A DNA stretch of 64,000 nt, from NCBI GenBank assembly GCA_008508345.1, contig QNGE01000275.1, forward strand, positions 58,065 through 122,064, read 5' to 3'. Source of the DNA: Paragonimus westermani (lineage: Eukaryota > Platyhelminthes > Trematoda > Plagiorchiida > Troglotrematidae). The notes below the pieces were generated by a model that was not told where the DNA came from, searched no databases, and saw only the letters and a list, made by a program, of their open reading frames with translations. The position numbers and the translations under genes were made by a program. Positions 56,001 to 59,540 of this stretch are shown piece after piece (the stretch's first letter is position 1; each line of letters opens with the position of its first letter).

Positions 56001-58034
56001 TGAGTTACAGGGAGCGCTGGTTAGGAATAGATAGGTACTGAAATCAGACAGCTATCAAGTCCTTCAAAAACCACCACCTCTTGTTTTCATAGCACATCCC
56101 AGTTAAAGAGTGCTGTACACAGGCAGTCCTTCATACAGATGTGTCCAGTGTACCGGCAGATTTCAGGTAACAGTCACGAGCTTTAACAGTTCATCAATAC
56201 CGACCAGTTTGGCTTGGTTAATGTCATAAGACTGGTCAATTAATCAGCTTTCCTATCAAAGGTGTGTTCTACAGCATGACATCACAGGTCAAATGAAGTG
56301 GGTACTGCAGGCCGTCAAAATCTAGACAGCAGCATTAAACGAGGGTCAAACCCACAGCCATGTGCAGATTTTATTCGCCATAACATGTATCAAGACCGGC
56401 GCAACGACTATAGGTTTATTTTGTCGTCGTACAACAAACGTGATCCAATCTCTACGTTTCAACCACCTTCTTCAGGAGTGTTCTAATCGATTGCAACACT
56501 CCTGAGGAAGGCCAGCCGAGGTGGTTGAAACGAAGAGTACTACAGCTTGCTCGTAACATTGTGTTATTCTCAAGCTGTTTATCAATGACATGTTAAACAC
56601 GACATCCAAGCTGTTCAAATTCATTTGTACTTTATTTTGCGTGGATATTTTACAAGTGATCCAATCTCTTCAATGAAAACAATCGTTGTTTTCCACCGTG
56701 GGTACGCTTTCTTTTCACACCTAGCCGTTTTGTGGTTGGTCTGTAAAACCCGCCACGGGATAAAAGGAGATTTTGCAACCAACTGGTCCCAGTAATCCCC
56801 TGTAAAGCGGTGGACAGCTTTTTCGATTTTCCTGACTTCTACCATGTAGGTCGTGGGATCGTGAGTGAGTGGGCGTCAAATGCTAGTCTACATACTGGAC
56901 CGCAAGGTCATGGTCATCAGGGTTACCGGAAGGAAGATGATTTACCTTTCCTTAACGGTTGTGCTTTTTTCTCACAGGTCGAAAGCAATTAACAAGACCA
57001 AAACAACTGTCCAACTCATTGACGGTCATTAGTACCGCATTCATGTGAAAACCATAGTTAACTATTCGGCGTTCGAAAACAGTATAGCTTGTCCAATCGA
57101 TATGTATTTTGGTGCACCAGTGCTCCACGGGGACACCTCATCGGTCGAATAAATGTGATTGGACGAAGTTGATGGTTGAGTATGTCCACCAAATTACTTT
57201 ACGCTGGCCACTGTTGACTAGCAATCAAGAAAGACCTTACTGCGTTATTCCGCATAAACACGTGTGTTTTAATCATCAATTAATCATTTTTTTAAGCAAT
57301 TGCGTTCAGTTCTTCATCGACTAAAGACAAAGCTACGTGTCATTCATTCTGTTGGACACTGAGCGTACCATTCAACGTTCCGTGCTGTATATTGCACTTG
57401 AGACTTCACAAAACTCTGTGAAGTTGGTGAGCAAACAGTGTTGAAGTTGATCGTTGAGACCTCGGATGGGAACCGGCCAAATTCAGTCCAAAAAAGACGA
57501 TGAAACGGTGCAAGTCAAATTGGTGGGTGCGCATGCTACAAAATGTACTACAAACGTACTAGAAAATGCAAATCTGTTTTTATCTATTCACTTTGGTAGT
57601 GAAGTGAGCTAAGGCAATAACACCTTCCGTTAAACGCGATTAAAGAACGGCTCCATAAGGATGAGATTTCGTTGGACCGATAACCAAATATCCCCGCTGA
57701 TGAGTCAATCGGCGGTGATATGAGTAGGCTGAACTAGCAGACGTTTACCAAGAAAAATCACGTCGGCTAAAAACAGCAAACAACATAGTCATGCCGTATT
57801 CAAAGAAAACAGACCATCCATATAATCAACGCTTTAGCCTTATCAGATTGATCGTTATGCTGTTCATCAAAGCTGGCTCTCTGTGGGAATGCTGAACTAT
57901 TTCTTGCATTACACGAACTGATTAATAATTTACTCAAATTTTCGTCCCTTTTTGCACAGGTGGTCGCCGATCATGATCGGACTGTGGCCGAACTTCAAAG
58001 AGCGCGTGAGGTCCAATCCAGACCACCCACCTGA
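1776..58034 (+). CDS. CEP290: CEP290 orthologue, 3' part (13 exons, partial at 5')
   Basis: Gene-level entry. CEP290 is a long coiled-coil protein of the ciliary transition zone, where it bridges axonemal microtubules and membrane and gates protein entry to the cilium. Exons: 1776-2006, 2369-2653, 9454-9725, 12017-12212, 13644-13860, 24048-24154, 26090-26224, 26960-27129, 27560-27821, 29954-30151, 44804-44929, 55192-55479, 57960-58034. All introns are GT-AG and all phases match, giving one frame of about 853 residues ending in TGA. Almost every exon is rich in E, K, Q, R and L with coiled-coil spacing. Recognition as CEP290 rests on three consecutive exons with the order and wording of its C-terminal part: an NKENLELRFELE-type block, RIRDLQ..VDLLKQEKEAL, and SGKTPKELEKII..LKNVLQ. 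The exon map is my own splice-site reading. An extra small exon in the 6.8 kb intron cannot be excluded. Confidence 0.85.
2007..2368 (+). other. CEP290 intron, 362 bp
   Basis: Short GT-AG intron between two phase-0 exons, ending in TTTCTTCCAG. Nothing else is visible in it. Confidence 0.75.
2369..2653 (+). CDS. CEP290: CEP290 exon (window exon 2)
   Basis: 95 codons, phase 0 to 0, acceptor TTCTTCCAG, donor AAA|GTAAGT. It begins RLVELVRDLRSRDQELALSA and continues, after a short flexible SSARVGLAAGN segment, into a long coiled coil (MNIDLLQRRLAAKEESLSKA, then HDLLKKAHESNQEAREQ). The alternation of coiled coil and short breaks is as expected for CEP290. An antisense reading frame over the same bases is a shadow. 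Confidence 0.85.
3280..4515 (+). mobile_element. Non-LTR retrotransposon (LINE) remnant, internally deleted
   Basis: The + strand frames read as pieces of a LINE polyprotein in the right order. At 3280-3540 is the pre-RT linker (FEKTVRTIG, then GIRETICGKDGSLI and LDILRNSSTGLKQ). At 3640-3735 is a late palm piece, LTDLEWTDDP then FAEDMQTTLSKMSD, where the family normally has LTDLEYADD. From 3725 to 3930 come PSKCKVVLQQ and VGHFTYLGSTVSS. Then follow ANLSHLWHREDVRLP, VYNARVRSVLLHG and WTDRVDN. After about 4190 comes a 3' untranslated tail. Stops and frame changes separate the pieces, and most of the RT fingers and palm is missing between 3540 and 3640. The copy is dead: YADD reads WTDD. Confidence 0.85.
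4190..4515 (+). repeat. LINE 3' tail, copy 1
   Basis: About 325 bp that recur, with roughly 80-85% identity by eye, at about 28962-29285. Shared blocks include CCACATCTCGTAGACTTCTT, GGTCGTATGGGCATTA and a CAGCGACAAC..CACTGTATT end. It directly follows the coding remnant and so marks the 3' end of this LINE family. Confidence 0.8.
4537..4575 (+). repeat. GAT-rich microsatellite
   Basis: Imperfect GAT/GTT/GAA trinucleotide run just after the LINE 3' tail. It could be the element's simple-repeat terminus, but that is only an inference from position. Confidence 0.5.
7735..7850 (-). repeat. tRNA-related SINE remnant (family 1)
   Basis: Read on the - strand, this stretch aligns with the SINE at 35085-35225. 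It shares the tail block GATGAGCTCTARTRGGAGC (here 7751-7777 in complement), a CACTA.TGATGAG stretch and a degenerate box B region (GGTCGGAATACAAATTCC). Box A is eroded to a GGTTAACATG trace. No target-site duplication found. Confidence 0.5.
9454..9725 (+). CDS. CEP290: CEP290 exon (window exon 3)
   Basis: 272 nt, starts in phase 0 after CATCAG and leaves two bases (AA) before donor GTAAGT. The next exon supplies C to complete AAC (Asn). It encodes LQEKMESTVAQLSQVV, a short break with SAGPRSQLDDRAN, then a strong coiled coil (RLQELEEALAEQNQLVVRQL) to DKESMQTAF. Reading through the donor hits a stop at once, supporting the splice. Confidence 0.88.
9790..10014 (+). mobile_element. LINE C-terminal fragment with CCHH zinc finger
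   Basis: A 72-residue + strand reading, about 70 bp downstream of a CEP290 exon. It begins LNQAGLRKFSEQLLRGREQK, continues through a basic stretch to a zinc finger, WRCDVCGRKCAGRLGLVGHQ then RTH, and ends with a basic tail (SAKRRRVR) and a stop. A C-x2-C..H-x3-H finger of the type CxxCxRxCxxRxGLxxHxRTH, at the very end of an ORF, is characteristic of the C-terminus of several LINE endonuclease/RT polyproteins in flatworms and molluscs. The local GC content is clearly above the surrounding intron. I take it as a 5'-truncated LINE insertion, not a host zinc-finger gene. Confidence 0.65.
10390..10640. other. GC-rich patch, unassigned
   Basis: A stretch noticeably richer in G and C than the flanks, with GGTGCGGCGCAAGCC-like content and no ORF of note. 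It lies 370 bp after the LINE zinc-finger fragment. It may be the element's 3' end or an independent short repeat; I cannot tell which. Confidence 0.3.
12017..12212 (+). CDS. CEP290: CEP290 exon (window exon 4)
   Basis: 196 nt. The first base C completes Asn with the AA left by the previous exon, and the end is phase 0 at CAA|GTCAGT. The acceptor is TTCTTCTACCAAG. It encodes KQLAELQKERDNLQSDLNEQ, then a coiled coil to LLLEVKRWKQEATRS, MQRQLTDRLKADLAEKERQH. Continuous charged coiled coil. Confidence 0.88.
12213..13643 (+). other. CEP290 intron, 1.4 kb
   Basis: Phase-0 intron ending in TTGTTTTCCAG. No repeat or gene recognised. Confidence 0.6.
13644..13860 (+). CDS. CEP290: CEP290 exon (window exon 5)
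   Basis: 217 nt, starts in phase 0 after TTTTCCAG and leaves one base (G) before donor GTGAGT. It encodes TLAKALSDLRRDLVTQAEEA followed by a less ordered stretch with prolines (ASANNPVSTLPN, GRIPEPVEPTVG) and ends SSERLNLGP. The opening block resembles the KAL..LR.DLV..AE.N segment I associate with CEP290; the rest looks like a linker. Confidence 0.82.
16535..16650 (+). repeat. tRNA-related SINE remnant (family 2, Arg-like)
   Basis: Box A-like TGGTCTGATGGATAATCG at 16548-16565 and box B-like GGGTTCGGTTCTC at 16601-16613, about 50 bp apart, as expected for an RNA polymerase III promoter in a tRNA-derived SINE. The GG.CTRATGGATAA wording resembles tRNA-Arg. No paired acceptor stem or CCA context is seen, so I do not call a tRNA gene. 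Confidence 0.5.
16735..17450 (+). mobile_element. Possible decayed LINE fragment
   Basis: Only weak signs: on the + strand, frames read LFRLIRGRK and AQVFACCYKYAQDYHDYIDN, then much later VIYNCQLWVEEWQEKY. These have the flavour of the linker and thumb regions of a CR1-type polyprotein. Many stops intervene and no catalytic motif is visible. It could be chance. Confidence 0.25.
17770..18330 (-). repeat. Second CR1-like C-terminal unit
   Basis: The - strand frame at 17952-17770 reads HFHTNKVCQNWNALSNSVVT then FSCSK, the FFxxRVVNxWNxLPxSVV tail of CR1-type polyproteins. The 18900-19040 segment carries the same tail. Upstream, about 18110-18040 reads KPSNMSYSERLLEFG, like the SYEERL motif. Two copies of the same C-terminus in one orientation, 1.1 kb apart, imply a second, 5'-truncated insertion or a tandem duplication. 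Confidence 0.65.
19560..20360 (-). pseudogene. Reverse transcriptase domain of the CR1-like LINE
   Basis: Fingers: SPGPD near 20290, then the W(K)QFTITIIFKSGHKDG block and ISVISKVLNILLDECL (about 20165-20055). Palm: SHVTDLLNARDFWMEAGNAK at about 19990, then NLVSAKVFNRVIS in place of the FIDLSKAFDRV motif, and VDDLKF (19687-19670) for Y(V/A)DD. Connection: LPIKINSSFSINKC. The first catalytic aspartate region (FxDxxKAFD) is altered to NLVSAKVFN, and stops and frameshifts are present. Confidence 0.8.
20915..21275 (-). pseudogene. APE-type endonuclease domain of the CR1-like LINE
   Basis: Visible motifs in order are GVIYRL (the LLG/LIG-V-YR strand), MEDFNLDL (the GDFN motif with G changed to E), QYVQDRTKW (QHV..PTR motif), CLRCILT (LDLILT motif) and GQNDYRIIKF (the SDH motif, with catalytic His changed to Tyr). 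In the active enzyme this domain nicks target DNA to prime reverse transcription. Here at least two catalytic positions are lost. Confidence 0.82.
24048..24154 (+). CDS. CEP290: CEP290 exon (window exon 6)
   Basis: 107 nt. Its first two bases GT complete Gly with the G left by the previous exon, 10.2 kb upstream, after acceptor TTGCTTTCAG. It ends in phase 0 at AGA|GTGAGC. It encodes DQTSSKVNNLEKENKRLTQE then CQEMRRQLDRIKQAR, a typical short coiled-coil exon. Confidence 0.85.
24155..26089 (+). other. CEP290 intron, 1.9 kb
   Basis: Phase-0 intron ending in CCGTCCATTTCAG. A short CA run lies near 25120. No gene or repeat recognised. Confidence 0.6.
26090..26224 (+). CDS. CEP290: CEP290 exon (window exon 7)
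   Basis: 45 codons, phase 0 to 0, acceptor TCCATTTCAG, donor AAG|GTAACC. It encodes TLGGEVNLRRQLEELGCKIR then GLEEENKRLRMVPEKPYHET and VRALK. Coiled coil broken near the end by a Pro-containing segment. Confidence 0.85.
26225..26959 (+). other. CEP290 intron, 735 bp
   Basis: Phase-0 intron, AT-rich, ending in CCCTTGGACGTAG. Nothing else seen. Confidence 0.6.
26960..27129 (+). CDS. CEP290: CEP290 exon (window exon 8)
   Basis: 170 nt, starts in phase 0 after GACGTAG and leaves CG before donor GTAAGT. The next exon's T completes CGT (Arg). It encodes ETAEAAKIGASHDWETGKRM, then EAELAKLKGQLTAKTSELCE and MKKQLEMTQRALQCTT. The acceptor has a weak pyrimidine tract, but the frame and coiled-coil pattern are clear. 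Confidence 0.85.
27130..27559 (+). other. CEP290 intron, 430 bp
   Basis: Phase-2 intron ending in AACCACTTTCAG. No other content. Confidence 0.65.
27560..27821 (+). CDS. CEP290: CEP290 exon (window exon 9)
   Basis: 262 nt. T completes Arg with the preceding CG; the phase-0 end is placed at GAG|GTTTGT. It encodes ENELLKERVTERWGPGALPD, a flexible stretch, then a coiled coil (TERVKLHQQVDALKSEVEKL) and RRAERISLNLPQDTK. An alternative donor four bases downstream (TTT|GTAAGA, exon end 27825) would pair with an acceptor at 29957 and keep the frame. I prefer the first because it uses the first AG of the next acceptor. Confidence 0.82.
27822..29953 (+). other. CEP290 intron, 2.1 kb
   Basis: Phase-0 intron carrying the second copy of the LINE 3' tail (about 28880-29285). 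No host gene seen. Confidence 0.6.
28880..29285 (+). mobile_element. 5'-truncated LINE, 3' tail copy 2
   Basis: The segment 28962-29285 aligns with 4190-4515 throughout: TCTGTTGCGTGA, CCTATTGACA/CTTATTGACA, CCACATCTCGTAGACTTCTT, GGTCGTATGGGCATTA, CAGCGACAAC. Upstream bases (about 28880-28960) may be the end of the polyprotein, but they are too decayed to read. Truncation at the 5' end is the usual outcome of target-primed reverse transcription. Confidence 0.78.
29954..30151 (+). CDS. CEP290: CEP290 exon (window exon 10)
   Basis: 66 codons, phase 0 to 0, acceptor TTCGATTAG, donor AAA|GTAAGT. It encodes TAEVRARLATDRVQALERQL, LDRGLTTPAKMKVDQ, then LLRLNKENLELRFELETVRN and DLSGFK. The last block matches the vertebrate CEP290 pattern (leucine-rich KEN..L..ENIELRFQLE..NKDL), which directly precedes the NQVRDL segment. 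This is one of the diagnostic exons. Confidence 0.9.
32700..32830 (+). repeat. tRNA-related SINE remnant (family 1)
   Basis: Box A-like TGGCACAGTGGTTAAC at 32716-32731, nearly identical to TGGCGCAGTGGTTAAC in the SINE at 35085-35225 (complement). Box B is eroded (GCATTCCCGACGAACTC region). Plus orientation. Confidence 0.5.
33640..33835 (+). repeat. Unassigned interspersed repeat, copy 1
   Basis: About 190 bp that recur at 47880-48070 in the same orientation. Shared blocks are TGAACCAACTT, GAGACAAC.TGAAC.AG and TTACACAATCAAAAACCAA. No ORF and no tRNA-like boxes seen. A two-copy family of unknown type, possibly part of a longer element. Confidence 0.7.
35085..35225 (-). repeat. tRNA-related SINE (family 1), best copy
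   Basis: On the - strand, box A TGGCGCAGTGGTTAAC (35213-35198) and box B GGAGTTCCAATCCC (35171-35158) are followed by a tail GCACTAATGATGAGCTCTAA (35140-35121). The copies at 7735-7850 (tail) and 32700-32830 (box A) belong to the same family. A pol III promoter with a unique tail is the structure of a tRNA-derived SINE. Confidence 0.75.
35264..35410 (-). mobile_element. SINE (family 3) insertion with 12-bp target-site duplication
   Basis: The 12-mer CTCTCGCTTGTG occurs at 35264-35275 and again at 35399-35410, flanking 123 bp. The insert carries, on the - strand, a tRNA-like T arm: stem GCTGG/CCAGC around TTCGAAT (35351-35335), so box B is GGTTCGAATCC. Body sequence is shared with 48284-48378. 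GATGAGACC and GGTCTCATC near the two ends are inverted repeats. It sits directly beside the family-1 SINE. Confidence 0.75.
36535..36915 (-). mobile_element. LINE reverse transcriptase fragment (same family as 3280 and 49160)
   Basis: The - strand reads LFTFVMTFWEMYLSELEEGL (the LFNFVIDEIM.. region), then LSAEDMQIMLNEMSDQAGLY and PSRCKVLL. In another frame it continues IPTFFIPNDPRGNVDSFVYL then G. The 3700-3860 + strand remnant reads AEDMQTTLSKMSD..AGLYGMRCTPSKCKV and TYLGST, so the two are the same family. The YADD region is missing or scrambled, and a frameshift separates the two halves. Confidence 0.8.
41030..41310. other. GC-rich patch, unassigned
   Basis: Locally GC-rich (for example CGAGGTGGGCCGGCCGATCG) inside an AT-rich intron, with short open frames on both strands that match nothing I recognise. 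Possibly an old transposon piece. Confidence 0.3.
43427..44002 (+). other. Unassigned 191-codon ORF, possible retroelement
   Basis: The longest open frame in the window, starting at ATG 43427. It contains LTARTLTRKNIRRIAGQLVM followed by ILPLSTWAALHVHS, then SVSQTVDGTPTGFRAFY, and ends LLILFSLWNAVGVEFIVTTF. This order loosely recalls the thumb-to-RNase H region of DIRS/Ngaro-type retroelements (a GxLxS block, then a V.SDAS.TG-like strand, then REL..). No catalytic residues are convincingly conserved. It could equally be a fragment of an unknown element or chance. It is not spliced into CEP290, whose neighbouring exons join in phase without it. Confidence 0.35.
44804..44929 (+). CDS. CEP290: CEP290 exon (window exon 11)
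   Basis: 42 codons, phase 0 to 0, acceptor TGCTTTTCCAG, donor AAA|GTATGT. It encodes TRIRDLQAYVDLLKQEKEAL then CVGRNVTKSFGSESSWTTNI. The first half matches the vertebrate CEP290 block NQVRDL..M..FLKKEKAE, which lies between the ELRFQLE and SGKT..ELEKTI blocks. Flanked by the two longest introns of the gene. Confidence 0.88.
45266..45271 (-). terminator. Candidate polyadenylation signal of nested gene
   Basis: TTTATT on the + strand, that is AATAAA on the - strand, 126 bp downstream of the nested gene's stop codon. Position and hexamer fit a cleavage/polyadenylation signal. No transcript evidence. Confidence 0.45.
45397..45708 (-). CDS. Nested gene exon 2 (Sel1-like repeats, stop)
   Basis: 104 codons including the stop. 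Acceptor CTTCTTCTGCAG then GAGGCACAG. It encodes EAQNLLSQHLLHSAQSQSEI, DEAVYWLRKAAKNGDPVANY, NLVVAHLKEH, then KRMMKHAGQHGVEQAEKFLN and a short tail CAWLARRLGEDPEQL. The A.yWl.kAA..G...A...L pattern is the Sel1-like (TPR-related) signature. Confidence 0.85.
   Translation of the reverse strand, partial: EAQNLLSQHLLHSAQSQSEIDEAVYWLRKAAKNGDPVANYNLVVAHLKEHATTEDLTMEEVKRMMKHAGQHGVEQAEKFLNDCQVDGSCAWLARRLGEDPEQL
45397..47338 (-). CDS. Nested gene: single-pass membrane protein with Sel1-like repeats
   Basis: Two exons, 47338-47033 and 45708-45397, joined in phase 0 across a 1324 bp GT-AG intron (ACG|GTAAGT; TTCTTCTGCAG|GAG). Together they give a complete 205-residue protein. An in-frame TAA lies 9 bp before the ATG, so the start is in this exon; Met9 (AAAATG context) is an alternative. 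Residues 1-60 are hydrophilic and end in RRRK. Residues 61-84 (WIVICIESALVLLALTLAYF then VYFY) form one membrane segment. The preceding basic cluster suggests a cytosolic N-terminus and a lumenal or external C-terminus. Residues 103-185 hold two Sel1-like helical pairs (EAVYWLRKAAKNGDPVANYN; VKRMMKHAGQHGVEQAEKFL). Sel1 repeats usually scaffold proteins, often at the ER. I do not recognise a named orthologue. Confidence 0.8.
47033..47338 (-). CDS. Nested gene exon 1 (N-terminus and membrane segment)
   Basis: 102 codons from ATG at 47338 to donor ACG|GTAAGT. It carries the cytosolic head (TEQADFHGNLRHRLPTRLS), the FPRRRKQNG basic cluster, the hydrophobic helix and the start of a post-membrane helix (HMHITRFYAKVGIT). 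The open frame runs on past the donor but loses the pattern, and the phase-0 junction to exon 2 restores a helical repeat. Confidence 0.8.
47880..48070 (+). repeat. Unassigned interspersed repeat, copy 2
   Basis: Same orientation and order of blocks as 33640-33835: TGAACCAACTTCTTGCGACG, GGAGACAACATGAACGAGCA and TTACACAATCAAAAACCAAA. Identity by eye is about 70%, so both are old copies. Element type unknown. Confidence 0.7.
48284..48378 (-). repeat. tRNA-related SINE (family 3), copy 2
   Basis: On the - strand, ACCTGGTAGAGCGCTTG is a good box A. A short TGCC/GGCA stem with a 7-base loop follows, then a perfect T arm GCTGG-TTCGAAT-CCAGC (48335-48319). The 5' and 3' ends do not pair into an acceptor stem, and the variable region is long, so this is a SINE head rather than a tRNA gene. 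The body matches 35301-35386. Confidence 0.7.
49160..49940 (+). mobile_element. LINE reverse transcriptase fragment
   Basis: The + strand frames read, in order, IVPIFRKDVRSSCENHGEI, VLASIMLWRFTAARGADVRE, EEQAGFRPGRGCIDHNFT, then in the next frame GGVYGELFDSFSTMSGARQG and CPRSVFLFNFVKDKIMEDSL, and in a third frame VDLLSGIGLTNHDYVYEKAL. These are RT motifs 1 to 5 of the family also seen at 3280 and 36535. The YADD site reads YVYE, and frameshifts break the frame, so it is inactive. It covers the fingers and palm that are missing from the 3280 copy. Confidence 0.85.
50740..51650 (-). mobile_element. Penelope-like element fragment (RT end plus GIY-YIG endonuclease)
   Basis: On the - strand, about 51560-51440 reads SHKFESTNSLAFLDVSLTRY then VNGRLQCS, the late RT block (E....LPFLDV..TR..DG.L...) of Penelope-like elements. 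About 51300-51190 reads, across frames, MLRNTLLANDHLEKFIEAPN and the LPFKGGHLTN block. At 51046-51000 is VYKFTCRCNFVCIGK, the C..C...YIG.T motif of the GIY-YIG endonuclease with Tyr changed to Cys (CIG). Further down is ..RRLSLCAQKWLRQSIGLPW. Order and spacing fit a Penelope-like C-terminal half. Stops and frameshifts make it a dead copy. Confidence 0.82.
55192..55479 (+). CDS. CEP290: CEP290 exon (window exon 12)
   Basis: 96 codons, phase 0 to 0, acceptor CTCAACTACAG, donor GAG|GTAAGG. It encodes VGESGKTPKELEKIIMRLKN, VLQRTLAENERLKCAPGIIL, QEENRRMKEEIVKLRAELE, then EHRLTNERSVLRLSQEYENL and RKSYEE. It matches the vertebrate CEP290 block SGKT.PELEKTIGLMKKVVE..Q.ENEQLK..SGI..E..A.IE.EN.KLKAELE almost position by position. 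This is the clearest identification in the gene. Confidence 0.93.
55480..57959 (+). other. CEP290 intron, 2.5 kb
   Basis: Phase-0 intron ending in TTTTTGCACAG. It contains the inverted hammerhead-like motif pair at 56450-56537. No gene seen. Confidence 0.6.
56450..56537. repeat. Head-to-head inverted repeat with hammerhead-like motifs
   Basis: CGTTTCAACCACCT (56455-56468) is repeated inverted at 56519-56532, and TCAGGAGTGTT (56472-56482) inverted at 56495-56505. Each half reads outward as CTCCTGARGA..AGGTGGTTGAAACG. CTGANGA followed by a short helix and GAAA is the conserved core of the hammerhead ribozyme, which Penelope-like elements are known to carry. Helix II is poor in the left copy and bulged in the right copy (about AGGCCA/TGGTT). 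Cleavage ability is not shown. Confidence 0.5.
57960..58034 (+). CDS. CEP290: CEP290 last exon
   Basis: 25 codons including the stop, phase 0, acceptor TCCCTTTTTGCACAG. It encodes VVADHDRTVAELQRAREVQS, RPPT, then TGA at 58032-58034. It follows in frame from the preceding coiled coil. Vertebrate CEP290 continues for roughly 250 residues beyond this point. A GTGAGG inside the exon could in principle be a donor, but no coiled-coil exon follows before the converging kelch gene. Confidence 0.7.
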   Translation: MVADHDRTVAELQRAREVQSRPPT

Positions 58035-59358
58035 GTTCATATCCCTTCCGTGCGGCTACACTCAAATAACATCCGGTTTCGATGAAACTCACGAATGAAT
58101 CATTTTTGAGCAGCTTTGGAAATCAGTTTGTTCACATTTATAATATAATGAGTGAAAATGAAGCAAGCCTTTCAAGCTGTCTTGTGTGTAGAATGCATGT
58201 GAGACACCTGTTGAGTATTGGTGGGCACAGGTGTTCTCTCGAATCCTAATTTTCGTCACTCCCATACAAAGTTGTTGTTATACCCCTACCAGCAGTGCGG
58301 AATCAGAACACGAGACTGGAGACCGTACATTGAATATTCTACTACTCAGGAGGTAACCGAAGCAAATGACATCTTAACCACGGATACGACCAGTTTGACA
58401 ATTAGCCAATCAGAAACCTAATGATCCAATTTAATCAGACCACCAACGGCTGGTAAGACAAACAAGTAGACGACAGGATAAAGATACATCACCCGCAACA
58501 GTGGGAACGTGTCCGCAAGAGCTTTAAATGGAATTTGACACACAACGATGATTAGCACTACGTCGCCGCACAATCGACGTATTTCGAAAATCATTGTGAT
58601 GGATCGAGCTACGATTCCATTCTAGAATTCAGGTTGGTGTTGTAGTTGGTCAACACGAGTTTCACAACCCATGACCAAGGTACTGGTTGGTAGTTTTGTG
58701 ACTGTTCTGGACCTAGGAGGTAACCTAGTTCAACGGCACATGATGCACCAAAACCGATGAGACACCTTCGCAAGCCGTACTGACAAACTGACTCACTTAT
58801 AAAGACAGCCAAATCGGTAATTTGGCACTTGGAACAGACAAGACCATTCACACAGGTTTCAGTCGGCACGTTGGACTAAGAGTGAATAACAACTTGGAAC
58901 AAAAAAATAAACTTTTTCAAAGCGCACAAGTTGAACACTGTCAAAATGAGCATTAAGCTACAGAAAAATAAAAAAACTAAAACAGATAAATACTGATCAC
59001 AATGAGTACATGTGTGAAAAAAGAATGTAACAGAAAGGAGATACAGAGCAAACAGAAAATAACAATAGAGAAGGGCATGTACAACTCCGTTTAACCCATT
59101 CGATAGGACGATTGTCAGATCGGGAAAACAAACATATGCATAAACCAGCAAGTCAAGTGGAGATAACACGTAAACACATGAAGTGAACAACGAGTGCATA
59201 TATAACAATCAAAAAAGTGCACCGAAATACGATATAGTGACAATAAATGGAACGAATGAAAAAATAGAAACCACATCATGAGTTTGGATTAGAATCCACA
59301 GAGTACACGAACAAAAGTGGGACTTGGTCAATGTTCAGAAGGATTGGAAGAAAATGAA
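58035..59358. other. Tail-to-tail intergenic region CEP290 / kelch gene
   Basis: Must contain the 3' untranslated regions of both converging genes. An AATAAA on the + strand at 58906-58911 and an ATTAAA on the - strand at 58435-58430 are possible polyadenylation signals, but both lie about 0.9 kb from the stop codons. 58890-59260 is strongly A-rich on the + strand. A short SINE-like trace (GGAATCAGAACACGAGAC near 58299) is too weak to call. Confidence 0.4.
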
Positions 59359-59540
59359 TCAGGAGACGGTTGTATTGCGCTCGATTACTGCGACACCTGC
59401 GTAACTTCGACCCAGTTTCATTTGACTGGCTAGCAATGTCCACGTGTTTGTGGACGGATCATACTTCTCCACAGAAGCCAAATTGATTTCGCCATCTTCA
59501 CCACCGACCACATAGAGAAAGCCATCATGAACGACCAGAC
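59359..59540 (-). CDS. KLHL2/3: Kelch gene last exon
   Basis: 182 nt. GT completes Gly with the preceding G. Acceptor CAACCGATAG, stop TGA at 59361-59359. It encodes LVVHDGFLYVVGGEDGEINL, ASVEKYDPSTNTWTLLASQM then KLGRSYAGVAVIERNTTVS. This is the last kelch blade, with the closing GRSYAGVAVI strand and a short tail, matching the usual end of KLHL2/3 proteins. Confidence 0.93.

Noticed and set aside
58240..58400. SINE-like stretch with GGAATCAGAACACGAGAC
   Set aside because: Box B is too degenerate, box A is not found and there is no match to the other SINE copies.
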